From Deltaproteobacteria bacterium (GTDB lineage: Bacteria > Desulfobacterota > Syntrophobacteria > BM002): a stretch of DNA of 64,000 bases. Below the pieces are notes generated by a model, which saw only the letters and a program-made list of their open reading frames with translations, searched no databases and was not told where the DNA came from. Shown piece after piece: positions 8,930 through 18,286 of this stretch. Position 1 is the stretch's first letter. Every line of letters starts with the position of its first letter. A program made the position numbers and the translations under genes. The stretch covers positions 46,144 through 110,143 of the forward strand of contig JAJDNB010000244.1 of NCBI GenBank assembly GCA_022340905.1, read 5' to 3'.

Positions 8930-10099
8930 ATGCTCCTCAATCAAGCTGAATCTCTTCTCCTCGTCTCCCTGGCCGCAGCCATTCTGCCCAGCCTCAGCCG
9001 GCTATTACGACTCCCGGCACCGGTGATGGAGATTCTTTTCGGCATAATACTGGGAAAGAGTTTCCTTCACGTGCAATTTAGCGGTGAGTGGATTCAGTTT
9101 CTCGCCCATCTCGGTTTTCTTCTGCTCATGTTCCATGCTGGCATGGAGATCGACTTCGGTATGCTGCTGAAACAAAGCCGAAGGCAACTATCCTTCCAGT
9201 TACTCATTTTCGGAGCCACCCTGGGCCTGTCTTTCCTCTTCACTCTCTTCCTCAAGAGCGGTACGTTCATGGCCCTGGTGCTGACCACCACTTCACTTGG
9301 ACTGGTAATGCCTACCATCAAAGAGCTGGGAATACAGAAATCTCCTTTCGGCCAAAGTATCTTAATAGCAGCCTCGTTGGCCGACTTTCTAACCCTCTTC
9401 GCTATAACTTTTTTTATTCTCTGGCGTGACTACGGGCTAGGCTGGCATTTCATCTTACCCCTTCCCCTCTTCATCGGCTTTGGCATTCTGCTGTGGGCAG
9501 GGCGGCTTTGGGCATGGTGGAACCCGGAGCGAGCGGAGCGCTTTATCGGGTCGCAAGATACAGAAGAACTGGGGGTGAGACTTTCTCTGGCCCTTCTTTT
9601 TCTCTTTGTGGCCCTATCCGAGCTGGTCCGTCTCGAACCAGTTCTGGGTGCCTTTCTGGGGGGTTGCGTGCTCTCCTTCGTATTCCGCGAGAAGGGGCAG
9701 CTTGAGAGTAAAATATCAGCCTTGGGCTTCGGCTTTCTCATCCCCATCTTTTTTATCAACGTCGGGGTGGAATTTGATTTGACCAACGTACTGCGCCCCG
9801 GACAGCTTCATTTCACCCTCGAGCTTCTCATGCTTGCCCTGTTGGTTAAACTCGTTCCCAGCCTGATCTTTACCCTGCAGCGCATTCCTTTGAAAGATGC
9901 CATGAAGGCGGGAATTCTCCTTTCCGCCCGTCTAAGCCTCATCATGGCCGCTGCAGAAATCGGTTTGCGGGAAGGGTTGATTTCGCAAACCATGAAGGAT
10001 TCGATCGTCCTGCTTGCTGTTCTCACCTGCTTTCTCGGCCCCACCCTCTTCAAACTTCTGCAACCGACGGAGGCCGGCCGCCGCGACGGGGACACGTAG
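8930..10099 (+). CDS. CPA2 (Kef-type) cation:proton antiporter membrane subunit
   Basis: This 389-residue polytopic protein is a Na+/H+-exchanger-domain antiporter with about 11-12 helices. It opens MLLNQAESLLLVSLAAAILP and keeps CPA features such as LLMFHAGMEIDFG after helix 3, a paired-helix region SLADFLTLFAI, and a C-terminal helix run starting GILLSARLSLIMAAAEIG. It ends without the cytosolic RCK domain that Kef proteins carry fused, consistent with the upstream RCK-USP protein supplying that function. The start context is weak because the region before it is a repeat. The transported ion (K+ or Na+) cannot be decided from sequence. Confidence 0.87.
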   Translation: MLLNQAESLLLVSLAAAILPSLSRLLRLPAPVMEILFGIILGKSFLHVQFSGEWIQFLAHLGFLLLMFHAGMEIDFGMLLKQSRRQLSFQLLIFGATLGLSFLFTLFLKSGTFMALVLTTTSLGLVMPTIKELGIQKSPFGQSILIAASLADFLTLFAITFFILWRDYGLGWHFILPLPLFIGFGILLWAGRLWAWWNPERAERFIGSQDTEELGVRLSLALLFLFVALSELVRLEPVLGAFLGGCVLSFVFREKGQLESKISALGFGFLIPIFFINVGVEFDLTNVLRPGQLHFTLELLMLALLVKLVPSLIFTLQRIPLKDAMKAGILLSARLSLIMAAAEIGLREGLISQTMKDSIVLLAVLTCFLGPTLFKLLQPTEAGRRDGDT

Positions 10100-10138
10100 G
10101 GTTGGCTGCAGTTACTGTCGAGCGCTTGCAGTACAATG

Positions 10139-11113
10139 TCACATCCATTTCTTTTTTTTGAAGATAACTATTTCAACGATAACCAACCCCATGAGCAGCA
10201 GGCAAAAAACAGCAAAAGCTCCTTTATACGCAGAACCTGGAATGCCCCCCACGTTAATTCCCAACAGACCAGTCAGAAAGCCGAGTGGGAGAAAAATGGC
10301 AGCGACTATGGACAGAACATACATTCGATTATTCATCTGTTCTGACAGACGGCTGACGAGCTCTTCGTGGGTAACAGCAGCACGCTCCCGCGCCGCATCC
10401 AGATCTTCTATGTAGCGAGTCAAACGGTCATATGTTTCTCGAAGACGTATCCTGTCTTCTTCAGCAAGCCAAGAAATCTTTTCACTCTGCAACCGTGCTA
10501 TGGCCTCCCGCTGGGGAGCCATATATCTCCGAAGGTTGATCGCGTCTCGCCGGATCGAGGCGAGCATGGGGCGCAGCTCGTGACTCTCTGCAGTAAGCAC
10601 TGCTTCTTCCAGCTCCGCCACCTTGTCTTCAAGCTCATCAACCACACCACCCATGCGCACCATGAGGCGATCTGCCACCTCCTCCAGAAATTCGCCGGAT
10701 GTCTCGGGTCCTTTCCCATTTTCTATGGCAGAGCAAAGATCTGCCACTGAGAGAAGCTTTCGTCTACGGGTCGTAATGATCCGGTTTTTCTCCGCCCAAA
10801 TGCGCAGCGATACCATATCCTCCGGATCTGCTCCAGGATTGAGGTTTACCCCTCTAAGAGCGATAAGGAGGCCGTCATCAAATGCGGTGACCCGGGGCCG
10901 ACTCTCTTCCGCCAACAAGGCATCTCCAACTACATCCTCGAGCTGACTTTCTTCCTTTATCCACCGTTGTGCTTCAGGGGCTTCGAAGTTAAGATGGACC
11001 CACAGCAATCCGGCTGACTCCGTCCACTGCTGGATTTCCTGCCACCCCAGCCTTTGTCCGCCTCCCTTGCCATCAAGAACGTAGGCAGCTATCAGCCAGT
11101 CATTGTCTGCCAT
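10139..11113 (-). CDS. zntB: ZntB/CorA-family divalent cation transporter
   Basis: The 324-residue protein has the CorA-superfamily layout: a large N-terminal cytosolic domain (about 1-260) with a long charged helical region, then two membrane helices. The signature after the first helix reads GINVGGIPG, the ZntB-type form of the GMN/GIN motif, and the C-terminus is basic (FKKKKWM). ZntB members move Zn2+ or related ions. It converges on the antiporter gene with 39 bases between stops and no clear terminator. Substrate is by family analogy. Confidence 0.85.
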   Translation of the reverse strand: MADNDWLIAAYVLDGKGGGQRLGWQEIQQWTESAGLLWVHLNFEAPEAQRWIKEESQLEDVVGDALLAEESRPRVTAFDDGLLIALRGVNLNPGADPEDMVSLRIWAEKNRIITTRRRKLLSVADLCSAIENGKGPETSGEFLEEVADRLMVRMGGVVDELEDKVAELEEAVLTAESHELRPMLASIRRDAINLRRYMAPQREAIARLQSEKISWLAEEDRIRLRETYDRLTRYIEDLDAARERAAVTHEELVSRLSEQMNNRMYVLSIVAAIFLPLGFLTGLLGINVGGIPGSAYKGAFAVFCLLLMGLVIVEIVIFKKKKWM

Positions 11114-11235
11114 GATCTCCTCCTCGATAACTAGTTCGGATTGTTAAAAACTTGTTCTCATACATTGCAGCCAGACCTCCGGGAGATGCGATTTTTCCGT
11201 AATTTCCCCACGGTCACAGTTTGGTACCACCGGGT

Positions 11236-11943
11236 TCATTTATCTTTGGGCACCAGTTCTTTCATGAACTCCATCTGAATCTGCTGGATTTTAAGGAGTC
11301 TCTCCCACTGGTGGACGATGAGATGGTCAAGCTTCTCGTTCAAATGGCGAATCTCGAGTTCGGCCTTGAGATTTACCCGATAATCCTGCTCGCCCCGCAA
11401 GCGATCTCTGGCCTCTTGTCGGTTCTGACTCATCATAATGATGGGTGCCTGTACAGCCGCCAGGCAAGAAAGAACAAGGTTGAGAAGGATGAACGGATAG
11501 GGATCGAATGGGTGCCAGAAAAAGGCCATGGAGTTTACCCCAATCCACAGGAGCATCACCGTCGCGAAGCAGAGGAGGAAATTCCAGCTTCCACCGAACT
11601 CTGCCACCCTGTCCGCCATGCGTTGGCCGAAACTCAGTTTTTCTTCGAATTCGCTTTCTATATCCCGGGAAAGCAAGTCATGCTCCGCCATGCTTCTCAC
11701 CACTTCGGACTCGAGGAGAGACAGTTCCCCTTTATCCTCCTCGAGGACGTCCTCTATATACTCCGCCCTGAATTGATTCAGGTCATCGAGGCAAATGTAG
11801 CCGGAGTCAGACCAGTCAGGATATCTCTTACGAATGGTCTCGACAATTGAGGGGCGAACCAGCTCACCATAACGAACCTCGTCCATGGTTTTCCTTTGCT
11901 CACACACCTGACAGTTGACCGTTTTTTCTGTATCTTTTTCCAT
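11236..11943 (-). CDS. DUF1003 family membrane protein
   Basis: The 235-residue protein starts with a CxxC-containing stretch (NCQVCEQR), an acidic region, then the DUF1003 core: two membrane helices (FLLCFATVMLLWIGVNSMAF and the region around FILLNLVLSCLAAVQAPIIM) followed by the hallmark SQNRQEARDRLRGEQDY and a coiled-coil tail. The ATG at 11943 is preceded by AAGGGAG; a TTG at 11961 is less likely. DUF1003 has no established function, although it often sits near ion transporters, as here beside the ZntB-like gene. Confidence 0.85.
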   Translation of the reverse strand: MEKDTEKTVNCQVCEQRKTMDEVRYGELVRPSIVETIRKRYPDWSDSGYICLDDLNQFRAEYIEDVLEEDKGELSLLESEVVRSMAEHDLLSRDIESEFEEKLSFGQRMADRVAEFGGSWNFLLCFATVMLLWIGVNSMAFFWHPFDPYPFILLNLVLSCLAAVQAPIIMMSQNRQEARDRLRGEQDYRVNLKAELEIRHLNEKLDHLIVHQWERLLKIQQIQMEFMKELVPKDK

Positions 11944-12172
11944 ATCTGCTCCCTTGTCCAACTTTCCGCAGAAAAAGTAGTAATAAAATTACCAAATGAA
12001 TGAGCAGCGACAAAGCCGCTGTGGATGCTATTTCTGTTCTCTGATAGAATCCGAGAGCTACCTTAGCCTGACCCAGGTTGATGTTTTCTCCACAACAGCT
12101 ACGTGGTGGAGAACAAAATATACCACATTCATCTCATTTACCAACCAGTCAAGGCGCCAATTAGGGGTGCAA

Positions 12173-14764
12173 ATGGAAGCTGTGCCGCCTTCACATAGAC
12201 CGTCAATGAGTTCAAGACTCGCGCACAGGATTGGCCCCCTGTTGGGACTGCTGCTTTTTGCCGGGGCCCTCTGGGTGCTCCATTATGAGCTCAAAGCGTA
12301 CCGTTTTCACGATGTCATGTTGAGCCTGGAGGACCTACCGAGAAAAAGATTTTTCGCCGCTTTGGTTCTCACCTGTTTGAGCTATCTGGTCATGACCGGC
12401 TATGACGCTCTGGCCTTGCGATATGTTCAGCATCCCCTGCCCTATGGTAAATTCGGCCTGGCCTCCTTTATCAGCTATGCCTTCAGCAACAACATGGGCT
12501 TTGGCATGATTGCCGGAGGCTCCGTGCGCTATCGCCTCTACTCGGCCTGGGGACTCTCCGCCCTGGAGATCACCAAGGTGGTGGTCTTCTGCAGCCTGAC
12601 CCTCTGGCTTGGGTTCTTCACCCTGGGCGGCGTGGTTTTCCTCTTCGAGCCTCTGATGCTACCCAAGGTATTGCATCTTCCCTTTGCTTCCGCCCACGCG
12701 CTTGGAAGAATTTTCCTTGCTATTGTGGCAGCATACCTCCTGTGGACTATTTTGGGTAAAAGGTCCGTCAGGATCCGAGGCTGGGAGTTTTCTTTTCCTT
12801 CCGCCCAAGTGCTGGTCGCCCAGGTCATAATCGCTTCCATGGACTGGGCCTTGGCGGGGGGAGTTCTTTATGCACTCCTGCCGAAAGTTCCATCTCTCTC
12901 TTTCCCGGGATTTCTCGCCATCTATCTGCTGGCCCAAACAGGTGGCCTGATAAGCCAGGTCCCAGGTGGTCTCGGCGTTTTTGAAACAATAGTCGTCCTG
13001 CTTCTTTCGCCAACATTGCCTGCTGCAGAAATCCTGGGCGTGCTTTTGGCTTACAGGTTTCTCTACTACCTAATCCCCCTCTTTATGGCCGTGCTCTTGC
13101 TGGCCGTCCAAGAGCTGTTTCAGAGGCAGAAGGTTTTTAAAAGATTCGTCGAGCTCTTTGCTCAATGGAGTTCCGGGCTGGTGCCGCCGGTTATTGCCTT
13201 TACCGTATTTATTGGCGGGACGATTCTTCTCTTCTCTGGGGCCATTCCTGCGGTTGACCAGCATCTCATCTGGCTGAAAAATTTCCTTCCCCTTCCAGTT
13301 CTGGAGCTCTCCCACTTCTTCGCCAGCCTGGCTGGTATGGGCCTTCTTATCTTGGCCCGCGGCTTACAAAGAAGGCTCGATGCCGCCTATCATCTCACCG
13401 CTGTCCTCCTCGGCTTCGCCGCAGTTTTTTCCCTGCTCAAGGGATGGGACTATGAAGAGGCAATTCTCTTGGGGTTCATGCTTGCCGCCCTTCTTCCTTT
13501 TCGGCGGCAATTTTACCGGAAGGCATCTCTCTTAGACCAGCGTTTCAGCCCAGGCTGGATTGCCGGCATCATTCTGGTGATGCTCTGTTCCGTGTGGCTG
13601 GGGATGTTCTCTTACAAGCATGTAGAGTATTCTGGAGCTCTCTGGTGGAAATTTGCTTTTGATAAAAACGCCCCCAGATTTCTCCGTGCTTCGGTGGGGG
13701 CTGTGATTCTTGCCCTCACTTTTGGGTTGGCAAGACTCATTCGCCCATCTCCCCCGAAACCGTTGATTCCGACACCTAAAGACATGGAAAGAATCTCTCC
13801 CATCGTCCAGCAATCACCCCGCACCTCTGCCAATCTCGCTTTGCTGGGCGACAAGAACATTCTTTTCAATGAGAAGGAAACCGCCTTCATCATGTATGCT
13901 GTCGAAGGTCGAAGCTGGATTGCCATGGGAGATCCCGTGGGCCCAGAAGAGGAGTGGGCTGATTTGCTCTGGCGATACAGGGAACTATGCGACCAGTACG
14001 ACGATTGGCCTGTATTTTATGAAGTGGGGGCAGAACACCTCCATTTGTATCTGGAACTGGGGCTTAGTGTTTTGAAACTCGGCGAAGAGGCTCGCGTCTT
14101 CCTGGATACATTTTCCATGGAAGGAGGCGGACGTAAGGAATTCCGCCGGACCGTGCGTAAGTTGGAAGAGGGAGGCTGCACTTTTGCCCTCATCGGGACC
14201 GAGGGGGTTCCTGCAATTCTTCCTGAACTCCAAAGTATCTCCGACGGTTGGCTGGCGGCAAAAAACACTCGCGAGAAGAGATTTTCTCTTGGCTATTTCA
14301 GCGCAGGCTACCTGCAGAAGACTCCCGTGGCAATTGTCCGTAACAAGGATGGGAAAATTCTCGCCTTTAGTAACCTATGGTTGGGAACTAACAAGGAGGA
14401 ATTTTCCATGGATCTCATGCGTTATCTGGAGGAGGCTCCGCACGGCATCATGGAGTACCTGTTCATTCAGCTCATACTCTGGGGGAAAAAAGAGGGCTAC
14501 CAGTGGTTCAATTTGGGCATGGCACCACTATCCGGACTGGAGGATCATGAGCTTGCTCCCCTCTGGAACCGGCTGGGCGCTCTGGTTTTCCGACATGGGG
14601 AGCACTTTTACAATTTTCAAGGGCTGCGGCAGTACAAGAAAAAATTCGACCCTGAATGGAGACCCAAGTATCTGGCCTGCCCCGGTGGCATGGCTCTACC
14701 CCGTATTTTTACTAATCTGGGAACCCTTATTTCTGGAGGGGTCAAGGGGGTTGTTGCCAAATAA
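12173..14764 (+). CDS. mprF: Phosphatidylglycerol lysyltransferase/flippase MprF
   Basis: The 863-residue protein has the MprF build: about 14 membrane helices forming the flippase (about 1-540) and a C-terminal DUF2156 aminoacyl-transfer domain (about 560-840). The latter shows GRSWIAMGDPVG, FYEVGAEHL, RKEFRRTVRKLEEGG, EYLFIQLILWGKKEG and FNLGMAPLSG. It transfers an amino acid, typically lysine from Lys-tRNA, to phosphatidylglycerol and flips the product outward, reducing surface negative charge. The ATG at 12173 follows AGGGGTG; the frame is open upstream to about 11996 without family-like sequence. The next gene is acvB, matching the lpiA-acvB arrangement of rhizobia. Confidence 0.92.
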   Translation: MEAVPPSHRPSMSSRLAHRIGPLLGLLLFAGALWVLHYELKAYRFHDVMLSLEDLPRKRFFAALVLTCLSYLVMTGYDALALRYVQHPLPYGKFGLASFISYAFSNNMGFGMIAGGSVRYRLYSAWGLSALEITKVVVFCSLTLWLGFFTLGGVVFLFEPLMLPKVLHLPFASAHALGRIFLAIVAAYLLWTILGKRSVRIRGWEFSFPSAQVLVAQVIIASMDWALAGGVLYALLPKVPSLSFPGFLAIYLLAQTGGLISQVPGGLGVFETIVVLLLSPTLPAAEILGVLLAYRFLYYLIPLFMAVLLLAVQELFQRQKVFKRFVELFAQWSSGLVPPVIAFTVFIGGTILLFSGAIPAVDQHLIWLKNFLPLPVLELSHFFASLAGMGLLILARGLQRRLDAAYHLTAVLLGFAAVFSLLKGWDYEEAILLGFMLAALLPFRRQFYRKASLLDQRFSPGWIAGIILVMLCSVWLGMFSYKHVEYSGALWWKFAFDKNAPRFLRASVGAVILALTFGLARLIRPSPPKPLIPTPKDMERISPIVQQSPRTSANLALLGDKNILFNEKETAFIMYAVEGRSWIAMGDPVGPEEEWADLLWRYRELCDQYDDWPVFYEVGAEHLHLYLELGLSVLKLGEEARVFLDTFSMEGGGRKEFRRTVRKLEEGGCTFALIGTEGVPAILPELQSISDGWLAAKNTREKRFSLGYFSAGYLQKTPVAIVRNKDGKILAFSNLWLGTNKEEFSMDLMRYLEEAPHGIMEYLFIQLILWGKKEGYQWFNLGMAPLSGLEDHELAPLWNRLGALVFRHGEHFYNFQGLRQYKKKFDPEWRPKYLACPGGMALPRIFTNLGTLISGGVKGVVAK

Positions 14765-14862
14765 AGCGGGTGAAATGATCTTCAGATAAAATAAAGGTGT
14801 TGTGGTCCGCGGAAACCGGGATAGTATGGCTGGTCAAGGTACATATGAAGAAATTCTGTATC

Positions 14863-14881
14863 GCAGCCCCCAATGGGGGGT
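14863..14881 (+). other. Short C/G hairpin in the mprF-acvB gap
   Basis: CCCCC-AAT-GGGGGG can form a tight stem about 100 bases after the mprF stop and 55 bases before acvB. No T-run follows, so it is not a standard intrinsic terminator. It may be a processing or stabilising hairpin, or nothing. Confidence 0.3.
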
Positions 14882-14935
14882 AAAGCGAAGGGAGCATAAA
14901 CGGTGATAAAGAAGTGATGAGGGGGGTTCTGCTTT

Positions 14936-16333
14936 ATGAGACGCGCGCTTTTCATCTTGCCAATTCTTCTCCTTCTGAGTTGGAGCCCTGTGCTGTGTGC
15001 TCAAGAGGAAACGGTTAACTTCGGACGCTTCGGCCGTATCACTTTGTATCGCCACTCTCCCAGACCGTCCCAGGTTGTCTTGTTTGTTTCCGGAGACGGA
15101 GGCTGGAATCTGGGGGTAATTGACATGGCCAGGGCCCTGTCCTCCCTGGACGCCCTGGTTGTAGGTATCGACATCACCAGCTACCTGAAGCGACTTGCAC
15201 GCTCTGGGGATAAATGTTCTTACTGTGCTGCAGATTTCGAAGCTCTGAGCAAGTTCGTCCAGAAAAAGCTTGATTTTCCTCACTATGTGCAACCGGTGCT
15301 CGTGGGATACTCCTCCGGTGCCACCCTGGTATATGCCACCCTCGTCCAGGCACCGCCCAATACCTTTGTTGGAGCCATCAGTCTGGGCTTCTGCCCGGAT
15401 CTGGAGCTGACAAAACCTCTGTGCCGCGGCAATGGGCTGGAATGGAAACCTGGCCCCAGAGGCAGAGGGTATGTGTTCCTGCCAGCGACCAACTTGCAAC
15501 CACCCTGGATAGCCTTCCAGGGTGCCATTGACCAGGTTTGCCATGCAGCGGCAACGGATACCTACGTCAAACAAGTGAAAAACGGGGAAATCGTGCTTCT
15601 TCCCAAGGTAGGCCATGGCTTTTCAGTGCAGCGCAACTGGATGCCCCAGTTCAAAGAGACATTCACCCGCCTAGTTGCGCGAAAGAAAGCCGAGAAGCCA
15701 ATTTCTCTGGCTGCATTAGCTGACCTGCCCATAGTTGAGGTCAACGCCAGAGGTTCCGTTTCAGACCTCATGGCAGTAATGGTATCCGGCGATGGTGGCT
15801 GGGCCGGAATCGACCGGGAGGTAGCCGATGTCCTTGCCGGTAAGGGAATTCCGGTGGTGGGCTTGAATTCCCTGGCATACTTTTGGACCAAACGCACACC
15901 TGATGGCTCGGCAAGAGATCTGGAGCGAATCCTTGACCACTATCTTAGCCGCTGGAAAAAAGAAAAAGCTATACTTCTTGGTTACTCTTTAGGGGCAGAC
16001 GTCCTCCCCTTCATGGCCAGCCGTCTCCCCAAGGAATTGTTGAGCCGTGTGTCTTTGATCGCTCTTCTAGGTCCGGCGCGCCAAGTGGACTTTGAATTTC
16101 ATCTGACGGACTGGCTAGGAGGCCCATCCGAAGGAAAAACCTATCCTATTCTCCCGGAGCTGCAAAAACTTGTGGGAACGAGGTTACTTTGCCTTTATGG
16201 TGAAGAAGAAAAAGACAGTCTCTGCCGGGACTTGGAGCCGTCCTTTGCAAAGATTGTTGCCCTGGGAGGGGCACATCATTTTGCTGGCAACTATGATGCC
16301 ATTGCCGAGGCTATCCTCCGGCAAGCAAACTGA
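14936..16333 (+). CDS. acvB: AcvB/VirJ-type periplasmic hydrolase
   Basis: The 465-residue protein begins with a signal peptide (about 1-22, ending LSWSPVLCA) and contains two alpha/beta-hydrolase-like halves. The N-terminal half has VSGDGGWN and GYSSGA (Ser about 126); the VirJ half repeats VSGDGGWAG and has GYSLGADVLPF (Ser about 351) with a C-terminal GGAHHF that could supply the His. AcvB of Agrobacterium and relatives hydrolyses lysyl-phosphatidylglycerol, and its gene adjoins the synthase gene. That is the same pairing as here (171 bases after mprF), so the two probably set the level of aminoacylated lipid. Confidence 0.88.
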   Translation: MRRALFILPILLLLSWSPVLCAQEETVNFGRFGRITLYRHSPRPSQVVLFVSGDGGWNLGVIDMARALSSLDALVVGIDITSYLKRLARSGDKCSYCAADFEALSKFVQKKLDFPHYVQPVLVGYSSGATLVYATLVQAPPNTFVGAISLGFCPDLELTKPLCRGNGLEWKPGPRGRGYVFLPATNLQPPWIAFQGAIDQVCHAAATDTYVKQVKNGEIVLLPKVGHGFSVQRNWMPQFKETFTRLVARKKAEKPISLAALADLPIVEVNARGSVSDLMAVMVSGDGGWAGIDREVADVLAGKGIPVVGLNSLAYFWTKRTPDGSARDLERILDHYLSRWKKEKAILLGYSLGADVLPFMASRLPKELLSRVSLIALLGPARQVDFEFHLTDWLGGPSEGKTYPILPELQKLVGTRLLCLYGEEEKDSLCRDLEPSFAKIVALGGAHHFAGNYDAIAEAILRQAN

Positions 16334-16374
16334 TAGAGTCAGCGCAAACACCATCAAACTGAAAGGAGAAGCTT

Positions 16375-16632
16375 GTGTCGCAAGAAAAAGGAAGACTTGA
16401 AGAGCTGATAACTAAGCTCAAACAAAAACGCAATGAGTTCCGGGTTCAAATTCATTTGGCAAAGGCAGAGGTCAATGATGAGTGGCAAGAGTTAGAGAAG
16501 AAGTAGCATGTCCTCAAAAAGAAGCTGGCCGCCCTAAATAAAGAAACGAAACATGCATCTTGGGACATGGGCACCGCCTTAGGTGTTCTCTTCGAAGAAA
16601 TCTCCTATGCTTACAAGCGCATGCGGAAGTGA
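16375..16632 (+). pseudogene. Small coiled-coil protein gene interrupted by an amber codon
   Basis: A GTG at 16375, well placed after AAAGGAGAA, opens a frame of 43 codons (starting SQEKGRLEELITKLKQKRNE) to TAG at 16504-16506. The same frame then continues for 41 sense codons (HVLKKKLAALNKETKHASW..., ending AYKRMRK) to TGA at 16630. Both parts share a lysine/glutamate-rich coiled-coil character and make one 85-residue protein if the TAG is read through. A change of TGG (Trp) to TAG would explain it; amber suppression or pyrrolysine cannot be excluded but has no support here. It lies 41 bases after acvB. Function unknown. Confidence 0.6.
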
Positions 16633-16968
16633 TTGGATCGAGCTGTTCCTAACGGCGAGCTGAAGCGCAGAAGCCATTGTTTGTGCATCGGCCATGACCC
16701 AATCTTGTTCGCCTGATATATGATTCCTGCCACCGAACTAGGACCCTAGAGGCAGTTAGCTCTGGCCGTTGGGAGAGATTTTCTGCGGTTTTGCTCGCAG
16801 GTGAGATTAAGAGTCACGGAGAAAATAATATAACGGTTATGGTTTAAAGAAACTATTTTTTCACAGCTCTGCACTACGATAAACTGCAAACCTCCTGTGA
16901 AATGGTTATTATTATAGTTAATCTAACAATTAGCGCATTGAGCAGCGGACCAAGGAATTGCCCACCCC
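16633..16968. other. Gene-free stretch upstream of mntH
   Basis: 336 bases with no convincing open frame. The last 150 bases are AT-rich and probably carry the mntH promoter. I looked for a manganese (yybP-ykoY) riboswitch and did not recognise one. Confidence 0.4.
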
Positions 16969-18276
16969 ATGGAACGGCCCGGTACAGATTCCACCAAAAA
17001 AGTTAAACGCGGTGATGTGGAAACGATAACCACTGCATCGCAAGTTCTCTCGGGCGAAAGCAGTAAGCGGGGTTTTGCCCGGTTGTGGCCCTTTCTTGGC
17101 CCCGCTTTCATCGCCAGCATCGCCTACGTTGACCCGGGAAATTTCGCCACCAACATCCAGGGCGGAGCAAAATTCGGCTATACCCTTCTGTGGGTGGTCA
17201 CGGCCAGCAACCTGATGGCCATGCTCATCCAGACGATCTCTGCTAAACTCGGCATTGCTACCGGACATAATTTGGCAGAACTGTGCCGGATTCATTTCCC
17301 GCGCCCCCTGGTGCTAGTCATGTGGGTACTCATGGAGCTCGTGGCCATGGCGACCGATCTTGCTGAATTCCTCGGCGCCGCCTTGGGTTTCAACTTGTTG
17401 TTTGGCATGCCACTGTGGATTGCCGGCCTACTCACGGCAGTTGTCACTTTTCTCATATTAGGATTGCAGGTTCGCGGCTTTCGTCCGTTGGAGGCTGTGA
17501 TTACCGCCATGCTGGGGGTAATTGCCCTTTGTTATCTCATTGAAACCATTCTGGACAAGCCGAACTGGCAGAATGTAGTCTATCATGCCCTGGTGCCGCA
17601 GTTTTCAGGAGGGGAGAGCGTCCTGCTGGCCACAGGCATTCTCGGGGCAACGGTCATGCCCCACGTGATTTTCCTGCACTCTTCCTTGACTCAGGATCGC
17701 ATAGTCGTCAAAGACCCGGTTCGAAGACTCCGGCTTTTCCGCTACCAGGTTGCCGATGTAACCATTGCCATGGGTGTAGCGGGTTTTGTCAACGGAGCCA
17801 TGCTGATAATGGCTGCGGCCACCTTCCACCGTGCTGGTCTCAGCCACATCGCCTCCATAGAAGAGGCGCACATTACTCTGGAACCGCTGCTGGGGACGGC
17901 GGCCCGCTGGATTTTTGCTGTATCCTTGCTTGCTTCCGGCCTTTCCTCGTCGGCAGTTGGCACTATGGCCGGTCAAGTGATTATGCAGGGTTTCCTGGAA
18001 CGGCACATTCCCATCTGGCTGCGCCGGCTGGTCACCATTCTTCCGGCGCTGGTGGTAATCTTTCTAGGGTTTGATCCCACTTGGACCCTGGTAATAAGCC
18101 AGGTCGTTCTGAGTTTCGGGCTGCCACTGGCGGTAATACCCCTAGTTCTCTTCTCGCAGCGGCGTGACCTCATGGCCGAACTGGTGAACAAGCCATTAAC
18201 TACTGTACTGGCCTGGGCGGTGGCCGGGTTGATCATTGCACTTAACCTTTATTTGCTTCATCAAACTCTGTTTTAG
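16969..18276 (+). CDS. mntH: Nramp-family divalent metal transporter
   Basis: The 435-residue protein carries the Nramp metal-binding motifs DPGN in helix 1 (55-58, within AYVDPGNFATNI) and MPH in helix 6 (230-232, within MPHVIFLHSSL), with 11 predicted helices. It should import Mn2+ or Fe2+ with protons. Its C-terminus (LAWAVAGLIIALNLYLLH) closely parallels the partial Nramp-USP fusion at the right edge of the window, but here the USP is a separate gene ten bases downstream. The pair is almost certainly one transcription unit. Confidence 0.92.
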   Translation: MERPGTDSTKKVKRGDVETITTASQVLSGESSKRGFARLWPFLGPAFIASIAYVDPGNFATNIQGGAKFGYTLLWVVTASNLMAMLIQTISAKLGIATGHNLAELCRIHFPRPLVLVMWVLMELVAMATDLAEFLGAALGFNLLFGMPLWIAGLLTAVVTFLILGLQVRGFRPLEAVITAMLGVIALCYLIETILDKPNWQNVVYHALVPQFSGGESVLLATGILGATVMPHVIFLHSSLTQDRIVVKDPVRRLRLFRYQVADVTIAMGVAGFVNGAMLIMAAATFHRAGLSHIASIEEAHITLEPLLGTAARWIFAVSLLASGLSSSAVGTMAGQVIMQGFLERHIPIWLRRLVTILPALVVIFLGFDPTWTLVISQVVLSFGLPLAVIPLVLFSQRRDLMAELVNKPLTTVLAWAVAGLIIALNLYLLHQTLF

Positions 18277-18286
18277 AGGGTCAATC

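Noticed and set aside
11996..12172. N-terminal extension of MprF
   Set aside because: The frame is open, but the extra 59 residues are not family-like and the ATG at 12173 has a good ribosome site.
16633..16968. Possible manganese riboswitch before mntH
   Set aside because: Some paired G-rich segments are present, but the conserved yybP-ykoY core could not be found.
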